Shown here: in pieces, positions 28,191-64,000 of the stretch | How positions within the stretch are numbered: the stretch's first letter is position 1 | How the letters are laid out: each line of letters starts with the position of its first letter | NCBI RefSeq assembly: GCF_018691265.1 | Contig: NW_024881313.1 | Coordinates: forward strand, 35,581,518 to 35,645,517 | Direction of reading: 5' to 3' | DNA: 64,000 nucleotides | Source: Tyto alba | Lineage: Eukaryota; Chordata; Aves; Strigiformes; Tytonidae | The notes under the pieces: model-generated | The model's input: only the letters and a program-made list of their open reading frames with translations | Databases searched by the model: none | What the model was told of the DNA's origin: nothing | Translations under genes and position numbers: made by a program

Positions 28191-31100
28191 GATTAAGGCA
28201 TGTAGCAATGCCTACCATGACGTTCATCACCATAGGACTGGAATTATTAAAATCTATGCTCCAGTCAGAGCCCTGTTCCTTTTTCAGTAGTTATCTACAG
28301 CGTTTCCAAAAAGCTTGTTTTGACCAATCTGTGTATTTGTCAAAATTAATTTTCAGTGGGCATTTACAAAACCAAATTTTAATAAATCTTATACACAGTT
28401 CAGACAATTATAATAACAAAACATCCAGAACCAGATATTTCCAAGTAGTTCTTGAAGGAGTACTTAGCCACACTTAAGTGCATATATCACATTCAATTCT
28501 GGTTCACAGAACAAGATGGCCTTTTCAGCTTTATCAACAAAATCAGGAGACTTTTTAGTACCTTAAAAATAAAAAAAAATATGTTAGATAGGCCATATAT
28601 ACAGAAACACAAAGATGTTATGGATGGATACAGTCTGTAGATAAAGACATCTTTTTTAAGGTCCTGCATGTGAACAAGGCATCCTAACTCCCATTACAAT
28701 CAGTGGATATCTAGTGGCATGTATAGTCAATCAAGGCTGTAGAGATATTCAAATGACCAAAGCGAGACAGCTACTTTAAAATCATCTAAAATTCCGGTGA
28801 CAGTGTTAACTAAATCTCCACTGACTGTAATGGGAGTTTAAACACCTAGATCACAGAGAGAGAGCTGCATTTAGACAGCTAAATATAGGTATCAATCTTG
28901 CACTGAATCATTCCATAGGTGCTAAAACTTTCCTTGCTGTTAAGCAGAGACCTCTAACACTCTGGAGTCACCTTCCTATATGACTCACAAGAGCAGAAAC
29001 AGATGTCAGCAAAACCAATGCTCTGCATCAGCTATTTCAGATTTCAAACTTTACATTCAATCAGTTCACCATATACAACAGCAAAGACCAATCTGAAACT
29101 CTGAATATTATAAGTATCTCCAAGCTCATCATCACCATGGATCCACTAGACATGTATACTGTAACAAATGCCCACTATTAAAAATAATAACATATATTCC
29201 ACAAAAAAGATGATTAAAAAAATCAATAAACCCACTATTTTTTATAAGTAACTCAAATATTTTTGAAAGAGATGAATCTGTTCATCTGGAAAAAGATGTT
29301 CATCTGCAAAAATTAAATACAAAGCAGCAGCTCACAGCAACACCTTATGAAATAGGCTAGAAATTCTCTCTTTTCTGTGTTGTAGAATATCTTGTAAAAA
29401 GCTACTGCTATCACCTACTCAGTTTCAATAAAGAGAAAATACTTCTGCTCTCTGATCACCGTTTTCTTCGATTTACCTACCAATATTAATCCATAGATTT
29501 AATTTGGTCCTTCCTAAAAGCAAACTTGGAAATTTTACTGGACTACTCCTGTTTCTAAAATACCTGGCCATTTCTTCCACCTAGCACTTTGTTCCCACTC
29601 CATGCCGCTGCCCACCAACAAAAATTTGATGTTTGGATAAATACCTACCAGTGTAGGTTTTTTTTAAATTAGATGTAGTATAAAAAGATATTCACAATAT
29701 CAACATAATATAATAAAATCTATTCACTCATTGCCTCCAAAATCAGAAATATATGTAACAGGCTAGATTGTGAACTATTTAAACAACCTGAAAAAAATCA
29801 CACACCAGTGTTTTTGTGAGAAAAACATTCCAGATTTGTGTAGGTAAAGAAATTTCACTATCTCAAGATAAGTACAGCTCAGATTAGAAAAGCCTGTTTG
29901 AGGACTAATGTGCATAAGCCAATATAACAAACCAATAAGACAAAAAGTAGTCAGTAATTAGTATAAGAAATATATTAATGTTTCTACTGCCACATTTAAA
30001 CTAAAGGAAGAGCTGCATGTTTACAGCAATATAGTTGTTCTACATTAAAGGCATATTTTCTTATGTACATGCTACCTGTACCTAAAATAAAACCATGTGT
30101 GCACATATTTTTTACATATATATACACATGTATACATATATCTGAATATTTTGATCAAACATAGATTTAAATTAAGAAAATTAGCAATTGCAATGTCTCA
30201 TAGTATACAAATATTTAGAAAAACCAAAATACTTACAACATCTCCTTCAAAATAAAAAAACCTTCACAATGCTTAAGCTACTTTCAGCTAGCTTGTATCT
30301 TCAAAGAGACAGAAAGTCTTCATTTTCTCACTTTCACCACTCTGTTCAAAAGAACATCCTAGCTACCTAGCTACCTCCCCTGCAGAAAGTTTTCTTTTGT
30401 ATTGGGATGCCTGGGGGAGGGATGGAGGGAGGAGCTTGGTTGTTCTTCCAACAGCAATAAATGATTTTGTGATCTCACTGGGAAGACTGTAAAAAAGGAA
30501 AAAGTGTGTGCGTGATGCTTTTGAAGAATAATTACCTAAATATTAATCAATTATTTCCTTTCTGTTGAAATCATGGTTACATTTATTAAAAGGAAAGAGA
30601 GGATTTTTGCTCAATAAGAAATATCTATGTAAAACTGTATGAAAACAAAACCTGTCCTGTTCCACATTTCATTCTGAGGTTTTAACCAGCTGAACTTTCT
30701 GGCATACATTAAATACTGGCACAAAAATGGACCTTCATTAAAAGCTTTTGGTTAGAAATTAGAGCTATATATTACTGGGTTTCATTCTTTAACTTCTATT
30801 TTTTATCATTCCCAGGCTATGATGTATGTTCATTATACCTTACAAAGACAAAAGTCAAAGTCAAATACACTTTCTGTTACATACAAGATCAGAGCTCAAA
30901 ATACATTCAATACCACATCATGATATAACTTCTGTTAAAACATACAAAACTTGTGTGAGCATAATAAAAATTACAACATTTATCCTCATACCTGAAATTG
31001 CCTATATTTATTTAAATAAAAACTATGTATAGAGCCTGTTAGCAACAGGTATTGAATAGTAACAGGTATACATTAATGGTAAGCCCTATTGCTAAGTACA

Positions 31101-34100
31101 GTTATTTCTCTTACAGTTACATTAACAGAACCCATTACCATCCAAAAAATTTTTTACTCTTTATTGGGTAGATTTTAAATCCTTCCTATAGTCTTTCCTG
31201 ATGATAAGAGAGTTACTATGAGTTTTGCTGGAAGGATTGTACTGAAGGAACTACGCTGTCCTTAAAAGCCAGGCAGCTCTAATGCATGCAAACAGAAAAA
31301 CAACTGTGATCAAACACTTTGCTTGATAGGTATCATCAGAAAAGGAAACAACTAAAGATTGTTTTAAAGAAATAAAACGCTAAGTGTTCTGTGATGTAAG
31401 CAACTATAAGCCATTTTAAGTCCCAGTGTAAGTTATTTTTCCAGAAAGCAATAGTATGTTCTCGAGACAAGTTCAATTAAGAGAAGAGAATTTTAAAAAT
31501 CAGTAAAGCATCTTTCTATAATGGCACTATATCTGCTGTGGTCAAAAGCAGCCACATTTATAATACTGCACCAGCCAGTATCACTAAATAGAAAAAAGAT
31601 CCTTACCTTGACATATTTTTTCTGCTGCATCTTCTTCATCAGTCTGTCCCTGAGAAAAAACGGGCACAGGGAGTAAAGACAGAGAAGAGTCCCAGTCCTC
31701 TGCCCTTTCTGCATGCTGTAATATCTATAGTCACAAGAGGAAGTCATGGAAAATGAGGATTTTTATCTGTAGCTGTTAAAAGAAAGCCTTAGGACTTGAA
31801 GCCAACAGCAAAATGCGTAGACAACTAACTTTTCTTGTGTTACTATGTAAAATTTACTTCATCCTATTAGGAAGGCAGTTTCTTAAAAGGGGGGGATGGG
31901 GCACAAAACTAGCTTCATAGTAAGAACATTGTTTTCTTCCCCGTTTCATTCATTATTCCTCAGTATAATGAAAAAAAGACCAAAAAAGCTGAAGTTTAAA
32001 AACAAAAAGATAATGTTCATTATAAAAATTACTAACTCTGTTAATTTAGTCACCATGTTCTTGACATGGATTTGTCTCTTCCATTAACTGCAAAGTATAG
32101 CACTCTTCTTTTTCCTTTTTATTGCCAGAGCCCAAGATAAATATTTCTTCTTGGTAGCATTAGTACACCACCATTAGTCTAATGACTAAGTGTGTGCAGC
32201 TGTCAAGAGCTGAAAAAACAGATTTTTGCGTAATTAAATGTATGTTGTGACTGTGCCACAACTCTAAACACTAGATTCTGTTTTAAATTACTGATCAGAT
32301 AAATACAGTCATTAAAGATATCAAGGCATCTGGCAGTTCATGCACACTGCATGACCCTCTTATCCTCAAATTCTATCCAGCTGCCTCCTCTGCTAGCTGC
32401 TATCAACTGAGAAATACCCTGTGGTATAACCCTAGAAATCTGTGTCTCTTACATTCAGTGGCATAATAGACACACAATGCATGCTTCTGTCTTAGTGGGA
32501 GAAGGGTTCATACAAGGTTTCTCTTCCTATTTTTCTCATTTATAGGAATGAGACTGCTATTTGGGTTCCTAACAAATTCAGCACTATTTCCTTCCTTTTC
32601 TTATTTGATTGGGACCTTCCCTCAATAACCCACTGGCCAGGGACTCCTTACTATATGTGAGAAGCTTGAAATTTAGATCATTGAAAGCCTAATCCTTCTC
32701 ACTCTACCCCCTCTAAGATACATCTGGATCTTTAAGATACTATGTGTATAATTGGCTAAAATTACAAGATGGACACAAGATACCAGCTGGGTACAAGAGG
32801 GAATGGAACTTAAATTTCAAACAAATAAGTCACTATCATCAACTGATGCATCTGTAAATCTCATTCTGAAATTTGTATACTAACTTATTCAATAGCCTCT
32901 CTATTACTCACACAACATTCATGCACAGAAAGTTTGAGTAAAAAAAATGTTTTACTGAGAAAAAATAAACACATTTATCAAAAATTCAATGGAAAAAGTC
33001 AACATTGCCTTACCTACATGCTAAAAACAATCTAGTAACCTCACCCATAATAGTTGGAAGGAAATTTACTTGAGCCTGAGAAAGACATTTCATATTCTCA
33101 AGAAACAGATTCTGCAAAACCAAGTCAAACAATACATAACTAGATTGTGTCGTCCACTGATGAAGAACTCTGTTGAATCTGATATAAAGTATCTTTTAAC
33201 TGTTTTAATTTAGGTTAAGAGTCTCACAGAGACAAATCACTACTGCTAATTGTGGAGCTTACTGCATCTTTTGGTTATGGTTCACTGCCCATTAGTTGAC
33301 AATGACCACAAGTGACTCTGCGACAAAGGCGGTGATGCCGATGATCCCCCATGAGAATCAGCAAACAGAAACCACTTTTTCACACTGAAAACTCCACAAA
33401 ACAGAAAATTCAGCTGTGCACATAACAGCAAATTGGCATGAACACAGGCATCAAAATACCCTTCTGAAGGCAAAATCTCAATCTCTGGAGAGCAGAGAAT
33501 GGAAATCATGTCAGATGGAGCACAGGTATGGCATATTTTTAGTTTCTTTAAAGACAGCAACACCACAGAAAGAGAGCATGTTTCTTCTGGGCATAACAAA
33601 AATAAACACAAATCATCATCATAGCAAAAAGCTGATATTAATAGAAATCAGCTGCTATTTTTGCCTCCCTAACACATGAAATGAAAAATTTTTCAAATTC
33701 ATTTTAGAGTTAAAAATGGTTCTACACATTAATGCAACTTTGTGAAATTTGGTAAGCCTACATAAGTAATATCATGACAAACAGAATTTCTCAATATAAA
33801 ATCCTAGGTTTTCTACATTAAGAACCTGATTTTCTCTTAAGCCCTCAAATCTGCACAGTGCCCTGAAGCAACAGCACTATATACAAATTTTCAGAGTGCA
33901 AATCACATGGTTTCCTTGCCTCCACTCGAAACAGAATTATCACTCAAATCATTGCCTGGGAAAGTTGTTCTGCTTTTGGTGCGATGGTTCTTCAGCTGGC
34001 CTTTTGCATGGCAGCCACATGACAGCAATATGGAACACACAGATATAATTGCACAAATATGGTCCCTCTGATGACTGCATTTGTCAAGACACTGATGCCA

Positions 34101-37089
34101 AACAAAAAAACTAAGTACACTTTCTATTCTAAGTTGCTTGAGTCTTTGGGGGAAACAAGCTTGTGTGTTTAAAATGAAGACAAGCTAACAAAAACCATCT
34201 TGGTTATGTCTTTCAGGTAAATATCTTTGGAAAATGTGGTACAGGGTAAAAGAGTCAGCAAATTCAGCGATGGCTTCCATTGTACACAGTCATTCAAATA
34301 AGAAGTGCAGACCTGGCTTGGTCACATCACAAGGACTTACAGATGAATGAGAGCTTTAATAGTAGATGGCTCTTCAATCCAACAAACAAAAGCTGGAAGT
34401 TTAAATTAGTCAAATGTGGACCAAAAAAGGGCACATGTATTGAACAGGATGGACAATTAAGAATCAAAACAACTTATGAACACTTGTGGCCTTCTCAAAT
34501 ATTCAAAATCATTAGTGTTTGATTCCATCAGACCTTTGTTTTCTAATCCCCACCTAACTCTACATACATATGTACACAATTTGAGAACTGAGAGCAGTTT
34601 TTCATATTACACTATTTTTTTATAACATGTATTTGGTGCAGTATAAGTTATTAACCCTGATGCTTACAGCTCATAAATGGTATTTCTTAGAAGTTTATGT
34701 AATGGAGGTAGTTCATTGCTCAGCAATAAAACTTCATACTCCTTGGTAATTCAAGCATTTGCATCGAATACACTTGCAATGAAAATTATTTGCAGAGATT
34801 TCTGTTTACTACAGCTGCAACTTCGGAGAATTTGCAATCCTCCCTCCTCTCTGTAACCTGAACTGGCATACAGGGAGAGCGGTGTCCACAATTTGGGAAA
34901 CACTATAACCTCTGACACATCACATTAAGAGCTATCTCTAAATAATGCACACATTTATTACAATGCATCTTTCATGGGCTGAATTAATTCAGCTGCTGTC
35001 CAGAAGCTTCAAGATTCTCTTTAATTTCAAGACCTAGATGAGATTCCAGGAATGTCTCTTATAAAATATCATATCCCCGGAACAAGAGTAATATGGGACA
35101 ACAGGCAAAAGGAAAGAAGTGGGGAAATACATCTTCTTTTTTATACTTGGAATGCAGAATAGCTAAATATTAAATATATAAAACCAAAACCAACACACAA
35201 ACACAGAGAAACATATTTACAATATCTAAAGGCGTGAGTCTGTCACAGAAAAAAATAAGGGGCTCTGGCTAATAAATATCTCTGAAATAAACTAAAGTTA
35301 TCTCCCAATCCCTCTTAGAAAATAATCTAATAGTGTAAAGTACATGATGTATTTATCAAGGTAATAATTTATATGATTGCCATTTCCCTTTTTTCATGCT
35401 ACACAATGAAATAAGAGCTCACACGGACATGGAATTTGGTATTTGGTAAATAGCTAATTGGCTTTACAGAATAACAGGAAATAGCTTTTATGGTAAGTAC
35501 ACATTAAACGTGTTGTTACACAATGAGGCTTTCTGCCTAATGACCTAATGCGCACTGAGTAAGTCTGAAAATTAGCTCAGTGCCTGAAGTTCAAGTTATT
35601 CCATCTGTTTCTTCTTAGCATTCTGAAAAACAGTATTAGTAATACTGAAGCATTTTATATTTCTCAAACATAAGATGCTAAGAGCATGCAAAATATTGCT
35701 ACTACAATCTCCGAAAGACTTCCAGCATTTCTGATGCTATCTTGCTAGCAGTTTATTCCTGAAGTCTCACCTTTTACTGCATGACTCCAAACACAACCGT
35801 GAAATGACAAATGCAAGAGGACTAGCAAAGACTAAGGCATTTGTTTTCAAACGTATTTCTTACTGTAGCACCTTGTAAGATTAAAGTCTAAACACCAACA
35901 TGTCAGGAATGCATCTGGTAAATACTATGTAATAACAAACAGTTTTAAAAATTAAAAACAAACAAACTATATATACTAGTGAACTAGAACACAGTATTTA
36001 GTAGTTAGATTAATGCAAGAAAGCATAATTGAAAGAAAGTTAAAGCTGAAATCATAATTTCTCTCCTTTCTCCAAAGCCTCCCAGATTTCAGCTCTCTGT
36101 CCCTCCTCCCTAGCTAGATGGGATTTCTGATTTATCAAAATGGCTTGAAAATTTAGTTTCTTTCTTTGCTTCCAGTTGCCATCACACCGGTTCTATATCT
36201 CCTGCTTATAATGATTGGCAGTCATTAAAAATATATATGTAGTCACTGATTTGTTACATATCTGCAGAGCCCTTTGCTCATACTTGGTCCAGCTGCGACA
36301 GACACTGACATGGCAACTGCCTTAGTGACTCAAGAACACTCTCACTCCTCTGTGCCAGTGGAGACACTAAATACCCATCCAACAGTCAAAACCAGAGCAA
36401 TTGTAAACTCATCTGAAATATTTTTCAGTGGATTTCTACAAATATTCCCTCATTGTGAACAGTGCAAGAAAAATAATGTAGAAAGTCTGGGGATCTGCCT
36501 GTCTGTCATCCAAAATCACAACTTTATTCCAGATGATATTCTGCAACTTTTCAGGACTTAAATCCAGCAGCACGAGGCAGTTACAGACACACCAGAGGTT
36601 CCAGAGAACCACAGCAGACTGTGCTCATTGTGCACTGTTCTGTGAATGTATTTTTGATGCTTGTACAGCAGATTGTGGACATGAAGGAGTCTAGAACAGT
36701 GGGCTGTATTACTTGAATGTCTTGCTTATGCAGACAAACAGAATCTGGTATCTCGGGAAAATTTAGTCACACAATAAAATTAAATAGGATTTAAGATCAC
36801 CAAGTTTCACATCCCATAAAATACAGACTAAATACAGTAATTTCAGTTACATCTGAGTCATGCCCATAAATTATATAAAGGCTACAATACTTCTGGTTTC
36901 AAGCTATATAGAATCTACCACGTCCTATGGAGATTTTTTTCAGAGATTAACTGGTCTTAAAATGCACGTCTTCTTCATATCTTGAATTTATGTAGTTTTT
37001 ATCCCAACTACAGAACCTATTACAGCTTTTCCTGGAGGACTAGAGAAGCCTTTATGAAAAACATTTTCTACTCGTAGTTGTGTAATTGT

Positions 37090-37600
37090 GTTTTTAAAAA
37101 TGGGGTTGGAAGTGATGTCCTAAAGCCAACTAGTTCATGCTTTAGCCCAGAAGAGCATCAACTCTACTGATGTAATTCCTACAAATATTTGCCTAGTCTC
37201 TTCTCTCAACAGATGGTGATTCTAAAACCTTCCTATGCAACATATTCCAGTGCTTCACTATTCTGTCAAAAAAGGTTTTTCTTGTGCCTCATCTAAATTT
37301 CCTGAACTGCAGTGTCAGCCTGTTACTTCTTGTTTCACTCATCACAGACATGAAGATGAGTTTAGTCCACATTTCTTATTAATTATTTGTAAACTGCTTT
37401 CATGTTTCTTTTCATCTTCTCTTCTGTAGACAAAATCCATCTGAACTTTATACTGTAATTCATACTTCTCAGGCACCAAAACATTCTTACAGAGTATTTC
37501 TAAATCCTTTTACCATTTTCTTTGTATGCTGTGACTGATAAACCTCAAAAAGGAGGAATGGAGCAGCAGATAGAAGAAGCTAGAAAACTCTATAGCATTC
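37090..37600 (-). mobile_element. Ancient CR1/L3-like LINE remnant, antisense
   Basis: GGGGTTGGAAGTGATGTCCT, CATATTCCAGTGCTTCACTA, CAGCCTGTTACTTCTTGTTT and CTTTTCATCTTCTCTTCTGT occur in the order and spacing of the antisense 3' half of old amniote CR1 elements. Strongly diverged. Confidence 0.65.
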
Positions 37601-38126
37601 TTGAACCTACTATTATTAAAGAAATAGATTCTTTGTACACTTAGTTATTACAGTGATTATTCACCAAACACATACATCCTTGGCATTTCCACCCTTACCT
37701 TTCTCCTTATCTCAACATCCTGCCTTCACTCCTGAGACTTGTTTGGTTCTCCACCACTTCCTTTTTGGCTCAACAACTGTTTGTTCACTCTAGTGTTCTC
37801 AGAAATTCAGTTTAGCCAAAGTTGATCAGAATTTCATGGAAATTGAAAAATAAGCCACTGACATATATACATAATGAACCTTCTCTTCCAAACCCCAAAG
37901 CAAAGAGATGATATTATAAACTAGATCATCCTACCACTTTCCTAAAACGACACAAACGTGATGAAAGTTTGAAAGGTTTACTGCATAACAAAGAAAATCT
38001 TCCTTACAGTATTTTTTACGTAATATTGTCTTTAGTTCAGGCTTGACAAACATACACACAGGAACCAGAAAATTGTAACTGTTATAATACTCATATTTTT
38101 GGCAGCCCTCAGTAAATATAATCTTT

Positions 38127-38185
38127 GTTGGACTAGGTGATCTCCAGAGATCCCTTCCAACCACAATGATTCTGTGATGCAGAGG
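38127..38185 (+). mobile_element. CR1 LINE 3' terminus fragment, sense
   Basis: TTGGACTAGGTGATCTCCAG AGATCCCTTCCAACCACAAT then GATTCTGTGATG. Only the extreme 3' end, as expected of heavy 5' truncation. Confidence 0.85.
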
Positions 38186-40126
38186 GATCACTGTACCTTT
38201 TTTCTCCTTAAAGAAATGTTGATGTGAAAGAAAAAACACTGTATTATATATATTAATAGCAGTGACTATCCACAGAGTTACTTTATGCACAAAAAAAGAG
38301 GAAAATCAGGTTTTAAATTGCATAATAATAATGGAAAAAGTGAAGGTTCTCTGTCTCTAAACAAATTCAATTTTGAATCAAGTGTACAAAAGATGATGAC
38401 TGTCCTTGAAGACACAATATTAACTTTACTAAATGAATAATCCATATGGTGATTATGGATAATGAAATGATGATTAGGTTTTATGAATGAAATTACTATT
38501 TCATTTATCAAAGAATAACACAAAAATAATATAAGAATTTCAATATCTTTATGAGCAAACAAGAAATTACTGTAAGGTATACATGCAAATTACTGTGTTA
38601 TGAAAAGAAGTTGTCAACTTCATAATGGACTAATGCATAATGAAATGTATGAAGGCACTTTGCTCAGTATTTACAGAGAAAACTTCATGCTGCAACATTC
38701 TTCTCCAGTCCAGATTCCAATAAAATTACGTATTTTATACATGACAGCATCTGAAACACTTTGACAATTATCATTAGCCTGAAGCCTGTACACAAGTAAA
38801 TTCTGAACAAAAAAAGTCTTAATTTTGTATTTGAAAAAAAAAAAATATTAAACAATAAACGCATTTCACATTTGTCTTAGACGATGCTTTAAACCATATG
38901 ATTCCCACTGTTATAACATGACAAAATAGTAGAAATGCTGCAGTTAAGGAAGGACTTCAGTCAAGGCAGATCTCCTTTGAGAATCATACCCTCCACCTGC
39001 AGTTGTGATGAAGACACCGTGCATTTTGCAGTGCTAGAAAATGTGATCTGGATTAAAATAAACTAAGTTTAAATTAGCAAAATAGGCAATTATGTCTTCT
39101 ACTTATGGTTGCAACCAGCATGGAACAAGAATGTTAATGCCTGAATGTATCTTTTCTCCCTTACCACTTTATGTGTTTTTTTCTCACAGTAATTTTTTTC
39201 CACTAATTAACTATCAGCACCTTTACTGTTCTACCATAATGAAGCAAACAGTATGACAAAAAGGCATGACAGGAAGACAGTCCTGTACACCATACAGATC
39301 CTCACCCAGAACATGGTCACTGCTGCAGCTGAACACTTTTTTCCATTAACGGTTAAAACACCAGAGATATTTGGGAGTTGGGGGAGGGGGACAGCATCTA
39401 TGGAAAACATTATTAAATTTCATACCATCATACAATCATTTTCAGGAACCCTTTTTCATTAGAGAAAATAACACACACTCCCCTGGCTCCCTGGGGAAGG
39501 CAGCCGAGTGTTTATCACCTGCTCAGTGGAGCAGCCTCAAACAAGGCACAAGGAAGGATCTTGCTTTTAAGCATATCCCCCACCACAGAGCTATAAAACG
39601 AAGGTGGTGAACCTGGGAACCCCGAAGTGGGGGTGTGTGAAGCCTCCAGCGCCTCAGCAGCACTGCCTGCCCAGACCCTGCCTCAGGCTTTGAGCGGCAA
39701 GCGCCTTCGTGGTTCGCAGCCGGCACCCAACACCTCAGCGGAGCCCGCCGCAGGGGGACAAGCGACCTCACCCCGCAGGCTTGGCCTCCCGAGGGGAAAA
39801 CATTGGCCCTGGGGCACCGCAGTGTGAGAAAACACCCAGGGAGCAACAGCGCTGTGAAGGAAACCACCGCAAATACGTGCAGCAAAAGACTGTAGTGGAA
39901 GCGTCTCTGTGGACAACATGGCGGAGACGCTGTAGAAAGCGTGAGCGCTGACCCCGCCCCCTCCCTTGTCCCCGCCCCTCCGACCGTTCCCTTAGCAACG
40001 CCCCCGGCTGTGACCATCACCCCCCCCCGCGTCGCTTTGCGGCGCTGGCCCGGAGAGGAGAGGGAGGCGGGACTTCCGGGCCGGCTTGCTGTCCTCGGAA
40101 ATGACATCCGAGTGTCAACATGCAAG

Positions 40127-63532
<23,406 letters not shown>

Positions 63533-63695
63533 TGAACTACAGTTTTTAACTGTACAGGATCTGAAATGGCATTTTAAATTTTTGCTCTGCTGTTTTTTAA
63601 AATAACTGGTCTCAAGGTCTGTATTCAAGATCCTTTGAGGTTAATTATTATTTGATGCATCCAGTTAAGGTATTTATCTCACTCTCTTTTAACAG

Positions 63696-63800
63696 AAAGT
63701 CTTAGAAAAAGAATTCAAAGCCCTGTGTGTAATTGGTATCCATTTCAAGTGTGGAGTTTGGGAACAGAGAATACTCTTCATATTGCTGCAGTCTTTTTAA
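63696..63800 (+). CDS. Candidate alternative terminal exon of WDR48
   Basis: A strong acceptor (TCACTCTCTTTTAACAG, ending 63695) is followed in the phase of exon 16 by 34 codons (KVLEKEFKALCVIG...) and a TAA at 63798. AATAAA follows at 63820-63825. It starts with Lys as the canonical next exon does, but the rest does not resemble WDR48. If used, it gives a 590-residue protein lacking the SUMO-like domains. No transcript evidence; it may be chance. Confidence 0.3.
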   Translation, partial: KVLEKEFKALCVIGIHFKCGVWEQRILFILLQSF

Positions 63801-63819
63801 CGCCCTCTAATTCTTTTGC

Positions 63820-63825
63820 AATAAA
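63820..63825 (+). terminator. Candidate poly(A) signal AATAAA
   Basis: AATAAA 20 nt after the stop of the candidate alternative exon; GT-rich sequence follows (TGATATGTGC, then a G/T-rich run near 63905-63925). Functional use is unproven. Confidence 0.35.
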
Positions 63826-64000
63826 TGATAATTTATATTCAAAAGATAAATGATATGTGCATCATCTAAATTGAAGCATCTGAGCAGTATGAGTAATTTG
63901 GAAGTTGGCTGTGGTGGTTATGTTGATTAATCATCCCTCTTGGTTTTTGGTAATTAGGAGCTGAATGTACTTCACATACCAGCTGGTAGAAATAGGAGCT

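Larger units (their letters stand above)
22990..40126. other. Intergenic interval between SCN11A and WDR48 (divergent genes)
   Basis: About 17 kb without a recognisable protein gene. Open frames of 60-120 codons occur, but none shows homology, splice context or codon character that I would trust. Contents: CR1 remnants at 23130-23880, 24185-24325, 37090-37600 and 38127-38185; an (ATAA)n microsatellite; GT/TTG-rich simple sequence at 25919-25965; the CpG island beginning near 39480. Noncoding first exon(s) and the promoter of SCN11A may lie here, but I could not place them. Confidence 0.75.

Noticed and set aside
34280..34522. 80-codon open frame with plausible amino-acid composition in the intergenic region
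   Set aside because: No splice sites, start context or recognised homology; length is expected by chance in AT-rich DNA of this size.
39523..40125. 200-codon open frame on the minus strand across the CpG island
   Set aside because: Pro/Arg/Ala-rich low-complexity product, with several other long frames overlapping in the same place. This is the usual result of few stop codons in GC-rich DNA; no conserved motif.

Overview
The window is vertebrate nuclear DNA, almost certainly from a bird. It is AT-rich with long introns, and it is scattered with CR1 LINE fragments whose 3' ends have the form typical of avian CR1 (a GAATCACAGAATG-like terminus followed by a TTGGAAGGGACCT-like block). No other interspersed repeat family is obvious. 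The gene order, a voltage-gated sodium channel divergent from WDR48, matches the tetrapod SCN5A-SCN10A-SCN11A-WDR48 block (human 3p22).

Left part (1-22989, minus strand): the 5' half of a sodium channel alpha-subunit gene, best called SCN11A (Nav1.9). Fourteen coding exons were assembled from the initiator Met at 22989 down to the window edge. They give one uninterrupted frame of 719 codons: N-terminus, all of domain I, the I-II linker, and domain II up to S5. Exon sizes (273, 119, 90, 129, 92, 207, 64, 145, 195, 192, 97, 239, 153, then a partial exon) follow the vertebrate SCN pattern. Intron 2 is a textbook U12-type AT-AC intron. Several normally invariant residues are altered: a missing outer gating charge in the domain II S4, Gly to Cys in the domain I S6, and VGKQVLG in place of VGMQLFG in the domain II S5. 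The pore residue that sets tetrodotoxin sensitivity is Tyr, unlike the Ser of mammalian Nav1.9.

Middle (22990-40126): about 17 kb of intergenic DNA with no recognisable protein gene. It holds CR1 remnants, including a CR1 nested inside another CR1 at 23130-23880, an (ATAA)n microsatellite, and at its right end a roughly 1.1 kb CpG island.

Right part (40127-63466 and beyond, plus strand): WDR48 (UAF1), the WD40 activator of the deubiquitinases USP1, USP12 and USP46. Sixteen coding exons give 556 codons in one frame. The remaining C-terminal (SUMO-like domain) exons lie past the right edge. The start codon sits in a perfect TISU element inside the CpG island, next to ETS and GC boxes. After exon 16 there is a well-formed but uncharacterised candidate terminal exon (63696-63800) with its own stop codon and AATAAA, which would give a truncated 590-residue protein.

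The two genes are neighbours but not functionally linked: one is a membrane ion channel, the other a ubiquitin-pathway scaffold. No new multi-gene system was found. The points worth following are the channel's unusual residues, the minor-class intron, the WDR48 start context and the candidate alternative WDR48 3' end.
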